DNA of 42,979 nucleotides from a virus: positions 1 to 42,979 of IMG/VR virus record IMGVR_UViG_3300024353_000014, one strand, 5' to 3'. How positions within the stretch are numbered: position 1 is the stretch's first letter; each line of letters opens with the position of its first letter. The notes below the pieces were generated by a model. That model had not been told where the DNA came from. It worked only from the letters and a program-made list of their open reading frames with translations, and ran no database searches. The translations under genes were made by a program, and so were the position numbers. Positions 1-7,841 of this stretch are shown here, piece by piece.

Positions 1-2963
1 TACTGTGCTGATTCCACCCCACCCTGAGGGTCGACCGTAGAAGTTGTCATTGTAGAGAACAGTGCACCAACCCATTATCTGATTTCCATCTGAGTCAGTG
101 AGGTTGCCAGTGGTCCATGTGCCTACAGAGCCGGGTGTGGTTGAGTATTGAGCGAGCCCAGGCCATCCATAGCCTCGATCGAGATAACGGTAAAAGTAGG
201 GGAAACAGAAAGTCCCGTTTTCATCGAGGAAGGGTGCACCTGCCCTTATCCTAGTGGGCATTTCAGCAACTAGAGCATTTTCCCCCCAAATAGGCAGTGT
301 TAAGGTTGTTCCGTTCCAGTGTCGCCAATTCATTCCCCTGTCGGTGCTATAGATCATGTACAGGTTTTCGTCGGCGCCTTTGGTGATGTTGTACCGGCTG
401 AAACCAAGATAGATATTGTTGCCATCCTGGTTCACGTTTGCATACAGCGTTTCGTCATCATAATAGCCAGCGTCCATGTAGATGAGCGTGGTTTCATTAT
501 CGAAGTGAGTGCCATTCCACTGGCGACGAGACCAGTTACCTTCGTCACTGCCTGCGCCTGATCTGCCGAAGACCACAACCCAGTCGTCCCAGGCTAAGGG
601 CTGAGGATAATCAAAGTGATTGCTTTCAACAGCATACTCACTGTTCCAATCGCTGATGATTGTGTTAAGATTACTGACTGTGCTAATATTCTGTTTACCC
701 ACCCGGTATTTTATGCTGTAGGGGGATCCAAAGTAGCCATATACCATGCAGAGACTACCATTTGGCAGCCTGGTGATCGAAGGATTCCAGTGAGCATCAT
801 TGCCCATTGCTATTCCAAGGTCGTGATAGTCTGTCCACACCTCAGTACTGACGCTGAAGGCTCGCGCATTCAAACGCCAAGTTGTCAGCGTACTGTTACA
901 ATAGGCCACATAAATAGCGTCAGCGCCTCCAGTGGCTGAGCCATTGTAGTAAAAGGCGCCGCCCCATCTCGAAGACCCCTGGCTGATTCCGAAGATGCGT
1001 TCACTTGCATCCTGGGAAATTAGCCAAACCCATAGTTTTCCGAGTCCGGTTGTGTTCCATACAGACCCGTTGTTCTTAGCCCAGAACTGATACTCAAGCA
1101 GCCAGCCCCCCAGGGGTGTGGTGGGGTCGGTGAGGTTCAAATGTTCGGTGGATGTGGAAGACCCGGCGCTGAACGCGGTTTCGCTGCTATTCACGAAAGT
1201 GCCAGTTTTATTGTGACCGAAAATGTAAGCATCCATCTCACCATCACGTTCCAGCCAATCAGCTGTGAAGTTGCAGATTTCATTTGCTACACTGGCGTTG
1301 AGAGTAAGGGTAGGATCGGGTTTGTAATAGACAAACATCCAGATGGCTGAGACTCGAATCACACTGTAAGATATGAAGTAATCAGTGCGTCCTTTCACGC
1401 CTACCTGGAGACTGTTGAAGCTTGTTTGATTCCACCTGAAATCTGTATCATCAGGATTAACAGTCCACGTGTAGCTGTCATACCCCCATGCAGTAGTCAT
1501 AGCGATGGCGCTGCTGAGATACTCATTGCCTTCAACTGAAACCATCAGGTACAGTTGGGGTCCGGTGCGGATCGTGTAACGTGAATAGGCAGTTAGGATT
1601 ATTTTCTCAACGTCCATGCCAGCCCTGACACTAACAGGCTCGATGTTGTAGAGATCTATTACAAAGCTCTCGCCATCATAGTTTGTGCGGATGTAACCAC
1701 TGTCACCATCGCTTGGATAGCCCTCATCAACATATTCCCAATTATCATTCACGCCGCTGGCATTCCACTCAGTTTTGTCACCTGAAGCAACAGGCAGGTA
1801 AGGACTCACAGTGTCAGGAATTGGCTCTTGACCCCCCCAATTATAGACAACAACTTTCTCACCGGTTGTCGTGATTTTCCGTAGACGCACCCAATCAAAA
1901 TAAGAGTACTTGAGGAGACCTGCAGCAGTATAATTATTGTTGAATTCGGACCCAGTTCCGTACGCGGGCGAGTCATTTCCTTTGCCAAGGAGGAAATAGA
2001 AAGGTCCAGTCCAATCGCCTCCTTTCGTGGCAGTCCGCAGTAACGTCCAACTGCCTAGGACTGTAGCATAATAATAACGCACGTGGCTGCTATTCGTATT
2101 CACCTTGAGGTAGTACCAAATGTCCTCCGTCAGTATGCCTGTTTGAGTGGAGGTGAGGGCAGAATCTATTCTTTCCTCAGCGCTGATTTTGCCAGTACCA
2201 TACTGACCGAGCCGATACCAATCACCGTCCTCCCACCAAGAGACTACAGCAGATGTCCAGGATGCGCCATTATCCAGTTGCTTATATTTTACAATTACTT
2301 CATGGTTGTAAAATTGGACGCTTGATTTTTGAACGTGGCAGAAATAGTTCTGGTACTGTGTGATTTTCAATGTGTTGCTGCTGATTGCGAGTGCGCCGCC
2401 TGTTGGCCCCTCATCTTCAGTCCATCCATTTCCCACAGTGGCGTTATTAGCCCGGTTAAAATCATCATAGATAGTGAAAACATCAGATGCGCTGCTAGTT
2501 GTGGATGTCGTATCGTTCCCATAATAGATATGCCCGCCATTGAATTGACAGATTCAACCCATACTGTGACGTTGTCACCGTCGTAGGTGAAGTCGGGGTC
2601 CAGCCAGTAATCAAACTCAGCGCTCCCGGTACTGTCTGTGAAGCGTATATCATCAAAGTCACTTTGACATTTGCTATCAAGATACACTACGTCAGTGCCA
2701 TCAGTTCCATCACCATAATGAACCACAAACGTGACAGGGAAAAATGAAAGAGCACCAGTTGTATCTTTGAACCATCCACTTTTCCTATAAAGGAACCCGG
2801 TTAGCCAACCAGACTCTGCAGAAGGCACATCAGGATACAGGGGAGTGTGTGGAGGCTGCTCAACTAGGAAAGTGAAGCCGAGGATAGCGCCTGCTAATAG
2901 TATGAATATTAAGATGAGACTTTCAAGCCACTTAGGTGTTTGACTCAAAGGAAATCTTTCCAT
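1..2963 (-). CDS. Giant DUF2341/beta-propeller adhesin, 5' part (frame disrupted; continues at the right window end)
   Basis: Seen: an N-terminal membrane segment (about residues 16-35 from the ATG at 2963), then a DUF2341-like domain (FDDIRFTD, later FDDFNRANN and a YFDWVRLRK strand), then a long beta-rich region with Asp-box-like repeats (STDRGMNW) suggestive of a sialidase-type propeller. The first 140 codons are in one frame; the rest, from about 2553 to base 1, is in the -1 frame and open throughout. At base 1 the frame is in phase with the 307-codon frame ending at 42056, giving roughly 1,290 residues if the genome is circular and the shift is repaired. A 218-codon frame opens earlier (3023) but overlaps the upstream gene. 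Probably a surface-exposed receptor-binding or tail-tip adhesin; the membrane anchor is odd for a virion protein. Confidence 0.7.
2530..2556 (-). other. Frameshift point in the adhesin gene
   Basis: The DUF2341 domain starts in one frame (ending NVTVWVESVNS) and resumes as HIYYGNDTT in the -1 frame. A TGA at 2554-2556 bounds the second frame. No X XXY YYZ slippery heptamer lies in the overlap. One extra G in the GGCGGGC tract would restore a continuous reading frame (VNSMAGHIYYGN), so a single-base deletion or assembly error is the simplest explanation. Confidence 0.7.
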
Positions 2964-3585
2964 CTTTGACGGAGATACGGTCCGTATTTTCCGGTAGGGG
3001 GACGTGTGTGTATGCTTGGTCACGAGTCCAACTGAACATGGCTGTTTCCAAAGGGCAGGCTTTAGGCTGCTGATCGCTTATGTTAGTCCAGTCCAGCTTC
3101 AACCATCGCATAGTCAAATCACTGTAATAGAGCACATACAGGTGATGAGCCATGTAGGACAATCGGACACGCCAGGCAGGTATCCCCAGGTTCACCAGGA
3201 TATTGGCAAGTAAGATAGCGCCATCTTCACAGTCGCCTCGAGCAAGCTCAGAAGTTTCATGAGGCATCAACCAGAGCTCGTCAACACCAAACTGCCCTTT
3301 GTCAGAATAATACTTGATTGATTTCCGGACAAACTCTAGAGCCCAAATAACCAATTCGCTATCAGACCCAATAGCCTTGATGATTTTGCCCTGGCGCTTC
3401 TCGTAGCGCAGTTGCTCAAATAAGTAGGAGTTGGGGTTTGTGAAGAACTCACGGACGTCCAGGGGTATCTTGCCCACTCGAGGCAGGAAACGCGCGTGGT
3501 AGAAAATGGATGCATGGGGGTATTTGCGATCATAGTAACTTTTCGGGTGTAGATATCGCCAGAGCTCACGCCATGATATCTTCAT
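2932..3585 (-). CDS. Transglutaminase-like cysteine protein (217 aa)
   Basis: Seen: a core of the papain/transglutaminase fold with GDCEDGAILLANIL (catalytic Cys about 119), a His pair in MAHHLYVLYY (about 147-148) and an Asp in WLKLDW (about 165), the usual Cys-His-Asp order. No signal peptide. It lies between the structural protein at 3626 and the giant adhesin, overlapping the adhesin start. Family members are proteases, amidases or peptide crosslinkers; in a virion context it could process surface peptides during entry or mature the adhesin (inference). A second, divergent transglutaminase-like gene lies upstream of the terminase genes. Confidence 0.75.
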   Translation of the reverse strand: MKISWRELWRYLHPKSYYDRKYPHASIFYHARFLPRVGKIPLDVREFFTNPNSYLFEQLRYEKRQGKIIKAIGSDSELVIWALEFVRKSIKYYSDKGQFGVDELWLMPHETSELARGDCEDGAILLANILVNLGIPAWRVRLSYMAHHLYVLYYSDLTMRWLKLDWTNISDQQPKACPLETAMFSWTRDQAYTHVPLPENTDRISVKDGKISFESNT

Positions 3586-3625
3586 CAGCCCTGACCTCCA
3601 GGGGACGAAGTATTTTGGGGGGTGG

Positions 3626-4195
3626 CTAGGCGCCGCTTAAGACAATTTTCTCAGTGATTTCCACTGAGTCGCCTGCGTCCCAATCAACAGCTAGACCTGC
3701 AAATACTTGTCTGCATAATGTGATGCCTGTGGTTGTCATGTTGGCGACAATAGCTTCTTTCACAGAGCAGGTTCCGCTGAGACCGTCGCTGCTACTGAAG
3801 GTCGAAATAAGCTGAGCTGTATCGTTTGTCGTGGTTGTGGTTATTCGAGTTCCAGTGCCCTCTTTGCGTTTGATCTCGAATTCTAGGCCTGTGTTTGTTG
3901 CTTCAGCTATAAAGTCGCCTGTTCCAATCCCGATGACGTCAAAGGCTGTCAAGCCAGCGACATCAAGTAGGATTAGGCCAGCGACTTCAGCGAGTCCAGT
4001 GTTGGTGATTATGTCAATGACTTTGCGTTGGTCTTTGATTCGGCCACTCTTGTCCCGGACTTTGATTTCCATGATGTCTAGGATTCCCATTGTATTAGGG
4101 CTCATGTCACGTTGCTTGCTGAAATGCTCGGTGAGGTATTGTCTAGTCTCATTGTTGACGCGCAGGGTGTCTAAGCCAATTTCTGGTCTTTGCAT
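3626..4195 (-). CDS. Virion structural/fibre-like protein (189 aa)
   Basis: The C-terminal half has the layout IGIGTGDF...NTGLEFEI...TRITTTTTNDTAQLISTF...VKEAIVAN...LCRQVFAGLAVDWDAGDSVEITEKI, a pattern I recognise from small phage decoration or tail-fibre-type proteins (gly-thr strand, NDT strand, RQVF strand, final amphipathic strand). The exact role is uncertain. The start is ATG at 4195, behind TAGGAG; an ATG eight bases upstream is out of frame. The gene has its own structured 5' region after a strong terminator, suggesting an independent, abundant transcript. Confidence 0.6.
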   Translation of the reverse strand: MQRPEIGLDTLRVNNETRQYLTEHFSKQRDMSPNTMGILDIMEIKVRDKSGRIKDQRKVIDIITNTGLAEVAGLILLDVAGLTAFDVIGIGTGDFIAEATNTGLEFEIKRKEGTGTRITTTTTNDTAQLISTFSSSDGLSGTCSVKEAIVANMTTTGITLCRQVFAGLAVDWDAGDSVEITEKIVLSGA

Positions 4196-4225
4196 TTTTT
4201 CATTCTCCTATATTTACTGTGATTA

Positions 4226-4286
4226 GGGCAGTGGACTGCCCGGCTCTTTAAAAGAGCAGGTGCACCGGATTGCCCGAGGGTGCACC
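4226..4286 (-). promoter_or_regulatory. Three consecutive hairpins in the leader of the 189-aa structural gene
   Basis: In minus-strand order: GGTGCACC paired with GGTGCACC (4286-4279 with 4266-4259, 12-base loop), then GCTCTT/AAGAGC (4257-4243), then GGGCAG/CUGCCC (4241-4226, loop UCCA). They lie between a poly-T terminator and the Shine-Dalgarno of the gene starting at 4195. Likely a stable 5' untranslated region, or a promoter plus processed leader. Confidence 0.5.
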
Positions 4287-4294
4287 AAAATTAG

Positions 4295-4321
4295 AAAAAA
4301 AGGGGTGGGGTTCAAACCCAC
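4295..4321 (-). terminator. Hairpin plus T7 terminator
   Basis: Immediately after the TAG of the 155-aa gene, the minus strand reads GTGGG-TTTGAAC-CCCAC followed by CCC and seven T residues. It resembles an intrinsic terminator; archaeal polymerases also stop at such T tracts. Confidence 0.7.
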
Positions 4322-4322
4322 G

Positions 4323-4790
4323 CTAGGGTTCAGGTGGATCGTATTTTCCTTGCACCACGATGTCCAATGAGAAATCGTCGAATCCACTGGGTAAGTCAGG
4401 GTCAACAGTTAGAATCAGATACATCGCTGTGAACTCGCCTGGCATTAGATTGTAGGGTTGCTGAGTTATAGCTGTGAGATTCATGTACTGGGAGATGTTG
4501 CTTGGAATCCAGTTCTCTGCCCACACAGTGATGTTAATGGGTAAAGTTGGGCTAGGGTTGAAAACGTAGCAGCCGAAGGGTTTGGTTTCGCCAGGGGACA
4601 TCCATCCCCAATCAATGAAGTCTACTGTCTGATTTGTGTTAGCGTAAAGGTAGACTTCCACATCTATCTTCCTGATTTTACCCACACTGCCGATTCGCCT
4701 GTAAGCATACAAAGCCCCGGCGACAACTAGTGTGATGGCTATCGATAACGCGATCAGTCCATACATTTGGTTTTTAGTTGGAGGGTTCAT
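4323..4790 (-). CDS. Signal-anchored extracellular beta protein (155 aa)
   Basis: Seen: one hydrophobic segment at about residues 9-29 (GLIALSIAITLVVAGALYAY) followed by a beta-rich ectodomain with several N-x-S/T sites (NQT, NIT, NIS, NLT). The arrangement is like archaeal secreted or pilin-like proteins. The start ATG follows the 13-base leader GAGGAAACCAAGC plus two A, which also heads early genes in this genome. Flanking poly-T tracts at both ends suggest its own transcript. Function is not recognised; it could sit in the host membrane or envelope near the lysis/adhesion genes. Confidence 0.65.
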   Translation of the reverse strand: MNPPTKNQMYGLIALSIAITLVVAGALYAYRRIGSVGKIRKIDVEVYLYANTNQTVDFIDWGWMSPGETKPFGCYVFNPSPTLPINITVWAENWIPSNISQYMNLTAITQQPYNLMPGEFTAMYLILTVDPDLPSGFDDFSLDIVVQGKYDPPEP

Positions 4791-4792
4791 TT

Positions 4793-4805
4793 GCTTGGTT
4801 TCCTC
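4793..4805 (-). promoter_or_regulatory. Leader motif GAGGAAACCAAGC, copy 4
   Basis: The minus strand reads CGAGGAAACCAAGC, then AA, then the ATG of the 155-aa gene. The GAGG can act as the ribosome binding site. The 13-mer is identical to three plus-strand copies at 24951, 25087 and 27431. An A/T-rich stretch (AAAATAATAA, about 4845-4855) is a possible TATA element. Confidence 0.7.
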
Positions 4806-4826
4806 GAGGTAAATATTTGGGCTAAA

Positions 4827-4841
4827 AAAGGGGTTTAGATT
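4827..4841 (-). terminator. T6 terminator after the holin-like gene
   Basis: On the minus strand ACCCC is followed by six T residues, between the stop of the 143-aa membrane protein and the leader of the 155-aa gene. There is no strong hairpin, so the call rests on the T tract and the gene context. Confidence 0.4.
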
Positions 4842-4862
4842 ATTATTTTACTGCTTGCTCAG

Positions 4863-5294
4863 CTACCCTACAGGTGGTTCGATGACAGTTACCCATCCCA
4901 CTTTGATTGCGATGATTTTGATGAGCCAATACATCCAGATTGTGATGTTCCCATTTGCTAGCCAGGTAAGACCTTGTGTATAGTCCCAACCTGTGACAAC
5001 GCTGATCCAGCCTACAAGCATAGATAGGCAGAGTGTAGTGAGAAACTTAACGAGCTCAAAGTCTTGAGGAGGGTTTTGCTTGATATATCCAAGCATGCAG
5101 TGCATGAAGGCTATGATGAAGGCGGGGGGAATCACTGAACCAATTTGAGACAGAAAATCTGTCACGGGTGTACTGTAGTCAGCGGCAGTCGCCATGTCAG
5201 CCACTACGCCTCGAACTGCCACTGTGACGGCGAAGAAGATCATAAATGCGATGAGCGGAATCAACAGACGATTTCGATTATTCAGGCCATTCAC
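4863..5294 (-). CDS. Multi-pass membrane protein, holin candidate (143 aa)
   Basis: Seen: hydrophobic segments at about residues 9-28, 49-68, 84-102 and 117-134, giving three or four membrane spans, with charged Asn/Arg-rich N terminus. No enzymatic motif. The first in-frame start is GTG at 5294, but it directly abuts the SD GGAGGTGA; a CTG at 5285 sits five bases behind that SD and would be better spaced. Position between the head-tail adaptor and other surface genes fits a holin or membrane-remodelling role, but that is inference. Confidence 0.6.
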   Translation of the reverse strand: MNGLNNRNRLLIPLIAFMIFFAVTVAVRGVVADMATAADYSTPVTDFLSQIGSVIPPAFIIAFMHCMLGYIKQNPPQDFELVKFLTTLCLSMLVGWISVVTGWDYTQGLTWLANGNITIWMYWLIKIIAIKVGWVTVIEPPVG

Positions 5295-5329
5295 CTCCTC
5301 TAAGCTGTGAGCGTTAAAAACAGGTTAGC

Positions 5330-5947
5330 TTATCCAAAGCTGGCCTCGATTTGCTTGTAGCGTCTGAGCATGTCCTGCAGTTCTTTCGTGAAAATTTTAG
5401 ATCCTGACATGCGGACAGCCCAATCATCAATCCGGACCACTGGCGCCACTTTTCGCTGTAAGGCGTCATGCAACGCGTTTGCGACAAGCTGCCCAGCTAC
5501 GTAGGTGATGTCACCGGGCGTGGCAGCGTAGCCAGCCACATAGGTGACTTTGATATTTTGTTGGATCACATAGAAAGTTAGATTGTAGAAGTATAATGCG
5601 CCTGAAACCAGGTCAACTCTCCTGTTTGCCTCAGCCACAACAGACCATGAAGATGCAGAGCCATACTGAGCCGTGTCTACTGAGGCAGTTGTGATGCTGA
5701 TTACAGGTTTATAGCGTAAGCTCACATAACTGTTCGTCCGCTTCAAATCGTGATACTCATCGGTGAGGGTGACACCGCCAGCTTCAAAGAAGCCAGTAGG
5801 CACGTCGCAGAAGTTGTCAATGATTGATTGGGCATGCACAATAAGGTCGTTGACTGTGGCTTCATACTCGCTGTCGGTGTCGAACTCCAAGTCTTCCATT
5901 TTCATCTGTGCAAGTGTACGAGCCTTTTTTACAGTTATGTAGGTCAA
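5330..5947 (-). CDS. Head-tail connector/adaptor protein (205 aa)
   Basis: Matches the layout of gp6/Ad1-type adaptors: helical N terminus with VNDLIVHAQSIIDNFC, a central strand set with VSLRYKPVISITTASV, then VTYVAGYAATPGDITYVAGQLVANALHDAL and a basic helical C terminus. In tailed viruses these form the 12-mer ring below the portal. Start is TTG at 5947 behind GAGGT. Gene order (capsid, two glycosyltransferases, adaptor) is unusual because the sugar enzymes interrupt the head-neck block. Confidence 0.7.
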   Translation of the reverse strand: MTYITVKKARTLAQMKMEDLEFDTDSEYEATVNDLIVHAQSIIDNFCDVPTGFFEAGGVTLTDEYHDLKRTNSYVSLRYKPVISITTASVDTAQYGSASSWSVVAEANRRVDLVSGALYFYNLTFYVIQQNIKVTYVAGYAATPGDITYVAGQLVANALHDALQRKVAPVVRIDDWAVRMSGSKIFTKELQDMLRRYKQIEASFG

Positions 5948-5971
5948 AAAAGTTACCTCTCCCTTTACCTA

Positions 5972-6985
5972 TTACTTCTTCCGGGTGATTATGTTCAAGT
6001 AATTCCGCGCGAACTCAGGATAGTCATGAAGTGGCTTCATCCAATCATACAGCGACTGGCCTAGTTCAGTCCTGAGCGCCAGGTCACTGCTCATCTCCTG
6101 GAGCTTATGGAACAGGTCTTTCATATCGTGCCACATGACGATCGGAGGCGATTCCCCGACTAGCTTCTTATACATGCTGACAGTGGTTTCAGTCATCAGG
6201 GTGATTGCGGGGATCTTAAAGGCGGCAGCCTCCACACAAGTGAGCCCGTATGTTCCAGCGCCAGCCGCAGCGCCTAGAACCATGTCAAACTCACTGTATT
6301 TTCGCATGCAAGCGTCCCAGGGAGTGTTTATCACGATTGTACTCCGCAAGTTTTTGTTGAAGCGCATAATGTCAGTGAGAACAGCAAAGAAGAACTTACT
6401 GCCTTTTTTCCCGACGCTACTCGAGGGGTGCCCTATTGTTATGACTTTCTTCTTGCCAAACACGTGGCGAGCCATTTCCTCTTTAGCGTTGAATCCATAG
6501 TTACGGATTATCGCATTGAAGTCACGAGGCACAGGCAGCCAGTAGGCTTCACGATCCTGTTCAATGTGAGCGAATAAATCAGGAGTACTAACACAAGCCA
6601 CATGGTCAGGCAGATACTCTTTAGCGTCTGCAAGTAGCTGTCTGTGTTGGGTTCTTAGCAGTGTCCCATGGTACCATACGAGTGTTTTCTTCTTCTGAAT
6701 TATTTTCGGGTCTAAACCTAGTGAAGTGAAGAAAGGCTTGGTGTGAATTTGGAAGTGGATCACATCAGCCTTGTAAAGCATATTGCGCACAGCTTCTCGA
6801 GGATACCTGTTAGCCCAAATATACGCTGGAATCCGAGCCCAATCATTCACAAACCTGATGTTTACAGAAAGGTGATGTGAATGGTTGTTGACAGCTTGTG
6901 ACGAGAAGAACCCACTGCCGCCGGTGTCATGTGCGCCTATGTGGATAATTTTAAGAGCTTTCTTTCTCCGTTGTTTGTCTTTCAT
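5972..6985 (-). CDS. Glycosyltransferase, GT-B fold / GT4-like (337 aa)
   Basis: Starts KIIHIGAHDTGGSGFFSSQ, a glycine-rich N-terminal loop of GT4-type enzymes; middle VIHFQIHTK and LVWYHGTLLR; the C-terminal donor domain carries KKVITIGHPSS and GTYGLTCVEAAAFKIPAIT, the usual E-x-A region binding a nucleotide sugar. ATG start behind AAAGGT, overlapping the end of the upstream glycosyltransferase by 35 bases, so the two are co-translated. Embedded between capsid and adaptor genes; probably decorates virion proteins or host surface. Acceptor and sugar are unknown. Confidence 0.8.
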   Translation of the reverse strand: MKDKQRRKKALKIIHIGAHDTGGSGFFSSQAVNNHSHHLSVNIRFVNDWARIPAYIWANRYPREAVRNMLYKADVIHFQIHTKPFFTSLGLDPKIIQKKKTLVWYHGTLLRTQHRQLLADAKEYLPDHVACVSTPDLFAHIEQDREAYWLPVPRDFNAIIRNYGFNAKEEMARHVFGKKKVITIGHPSSSVGKKGSKFFFAVLTDIMRFNKNLRSTIVINTPWDACMRKYSEFDMVLGAAAGAGTYGLTCVEAAAFKIPAITLMTETTVSMYKKLVGESPPIVMWHDMKDLFHKLQEMSSDLALRTELGQSLYDWMKPLHDYPEFARNYLNIITRKK

Positions 6986-7691
6986 CTTTACCTTTTCCCT
7001 TTCCTAAATAATCATCTATTTCCTCACGGTGAGGTTCCTGCCAGCCTCGGTCACGCAGCACAGCCATATACTCGAGGTGAGGCTGGAGTCGAACTCGAGG
7101 CTTCAAAGGTTTGAAGTGGCACATCACCATATCTTGAGTCCACCAAACAGGATAGTCGCTTTCAATTATCCTGCCATATTTATCGCGGATTTGCCAGTGC
7201 GTTCCTTCAAAATGAGTCCCAGGGATGTTTTTCCAGATGCGTGGATGCCAAAAATAATGCAGGCGATCTATGTCACATCCCAAGTTCACCAGGGGAACTC
7301 GTCCTGTGATACAACCGCTCTCGGTAATCTCTCTGAATCCCTTTGCGACATCGCCGACAAGCATCTCGTCAGCGTTTAAATCAAGAAACCATGCGTCTTC
7401 TGGAACAGCCTGGAGCAAGGCGTTCATTTTCTCAACTTGGTTTTTCCAGCCTTTGGGGGGAACCCGGAGGAACTGGATATCAGGCAAGTCACCTAGATGC
7501 TTCAAAACCTCGATACTGCCATCAGTGCTCGTCACTTTAGCATGTTTGAAATGTTTCTTATAGACCTCATAATAGAGCTCGTATGCGCCATCGCCTACGA
7601 TGATGCCTTCAACAAAACGCTTGATGCTTTCTACAGCTGCCACAATGAATTGAACGTCGTTGTAGACTTTGATAATTGCGAACATTCCCAT
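6951..7691 (-). CDS. Glycosyltransferase, GT-A fold / GT2-like (246 aa)
   Basis: Seen: N terminus MGMFAIIKVYNDVQFIVAAVES, a Gly-Asp-Gly loop (IIVGDGAYE), the segment VEKMNALLQAVPEDAWFLDLNADE in which DLNADE is the DxD-type metal/nucleotide-sugar site (about residues 104-109), and a C-terminal acceptor part with FEGTHWQI. No membrane anchor. ATG start behind AAGGG. First gene after the capsid gene and an intergenic stem; forms a two-gene sugar-transfer cassette with the GT-B gene downstream. Confidence 0.8.
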   Translation of the reverse strand: MGMFAIIKVYNDVQFIVAAVESIKRFVEGIIVGDGAYELYYEVYKKHFKHAKVTSTDGSIEVLKHLGDLPDIQFLRVPPKGWKNQVEKMNALLQAVPEDAWFLDLNADEMLVGDVAKGFREITESGCITGRVPLVNLGCDIDRLHYFWHPRIWKNIPGTHFEGTHWQIRDKYGRIIESDYPVWWTQDMVMCHFKPLKPRVRLQPHLEYMAVLRDRGWQEPHREEIDDYLGKGKGKDERQTTEKESS

Positions 7692-7743
7692 TTTCCCTTA
7701 AAGTGACTGTTTTCCTAAATTTCATCTAGAAACGGGGAGGGAA

Positions 7744-7824
7744 TATCTCTTAGCCCGGCAATGCTCGCAGTGCCTGCGCGCGCGTGTCTTGAGTATTAAG
7801 AAGGCTTTAGTGGGATAAGAGATA
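7744..7824 (-). terminator. Long-stem hairpin downstream of the capsid gene
   Basis: Two 13-base arms (7744-7756 and 7812-7824) pair at 12 of 13 positions; the enclosed 55 bases contain a GCGCGCGCG run and an inner GGCA/TGCC hairpin. It begins 18 bases after the capsid stop codon. There is no U tract, so it may stabilise or punctuate the capsid mRNA rather than terminate it. Confidence 0.45.
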
Positions 7825-7841
7825 AGAATTTATGGGTAGGA

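Noticed and set aside
319-1350. Open frames on the plus strand
   Set aside because: They lie opposite the adhesin frame, which is open for 850 codons with coherent domain structure; they lack SDs and recognisable products.
2530-2556. Programmed frameshift in the adhesin
   Set aside because: No heptamer of the X XXY YYZ type occurs in the overlap, and frameshifting is not known for this gene class; an indel is simpler.
4305-4321. tRNA T-arm-like sequence (GTGGGTTTGAACCCCAC)
   Set aside because: The loop is TTTGAAC on one strand and GTTCAAA on the other, neither fitting TTCRANN. No D-arm, anticodon arm or acceptor stem fits around it, and a T7 tract follows, so a terminator is the better reading.
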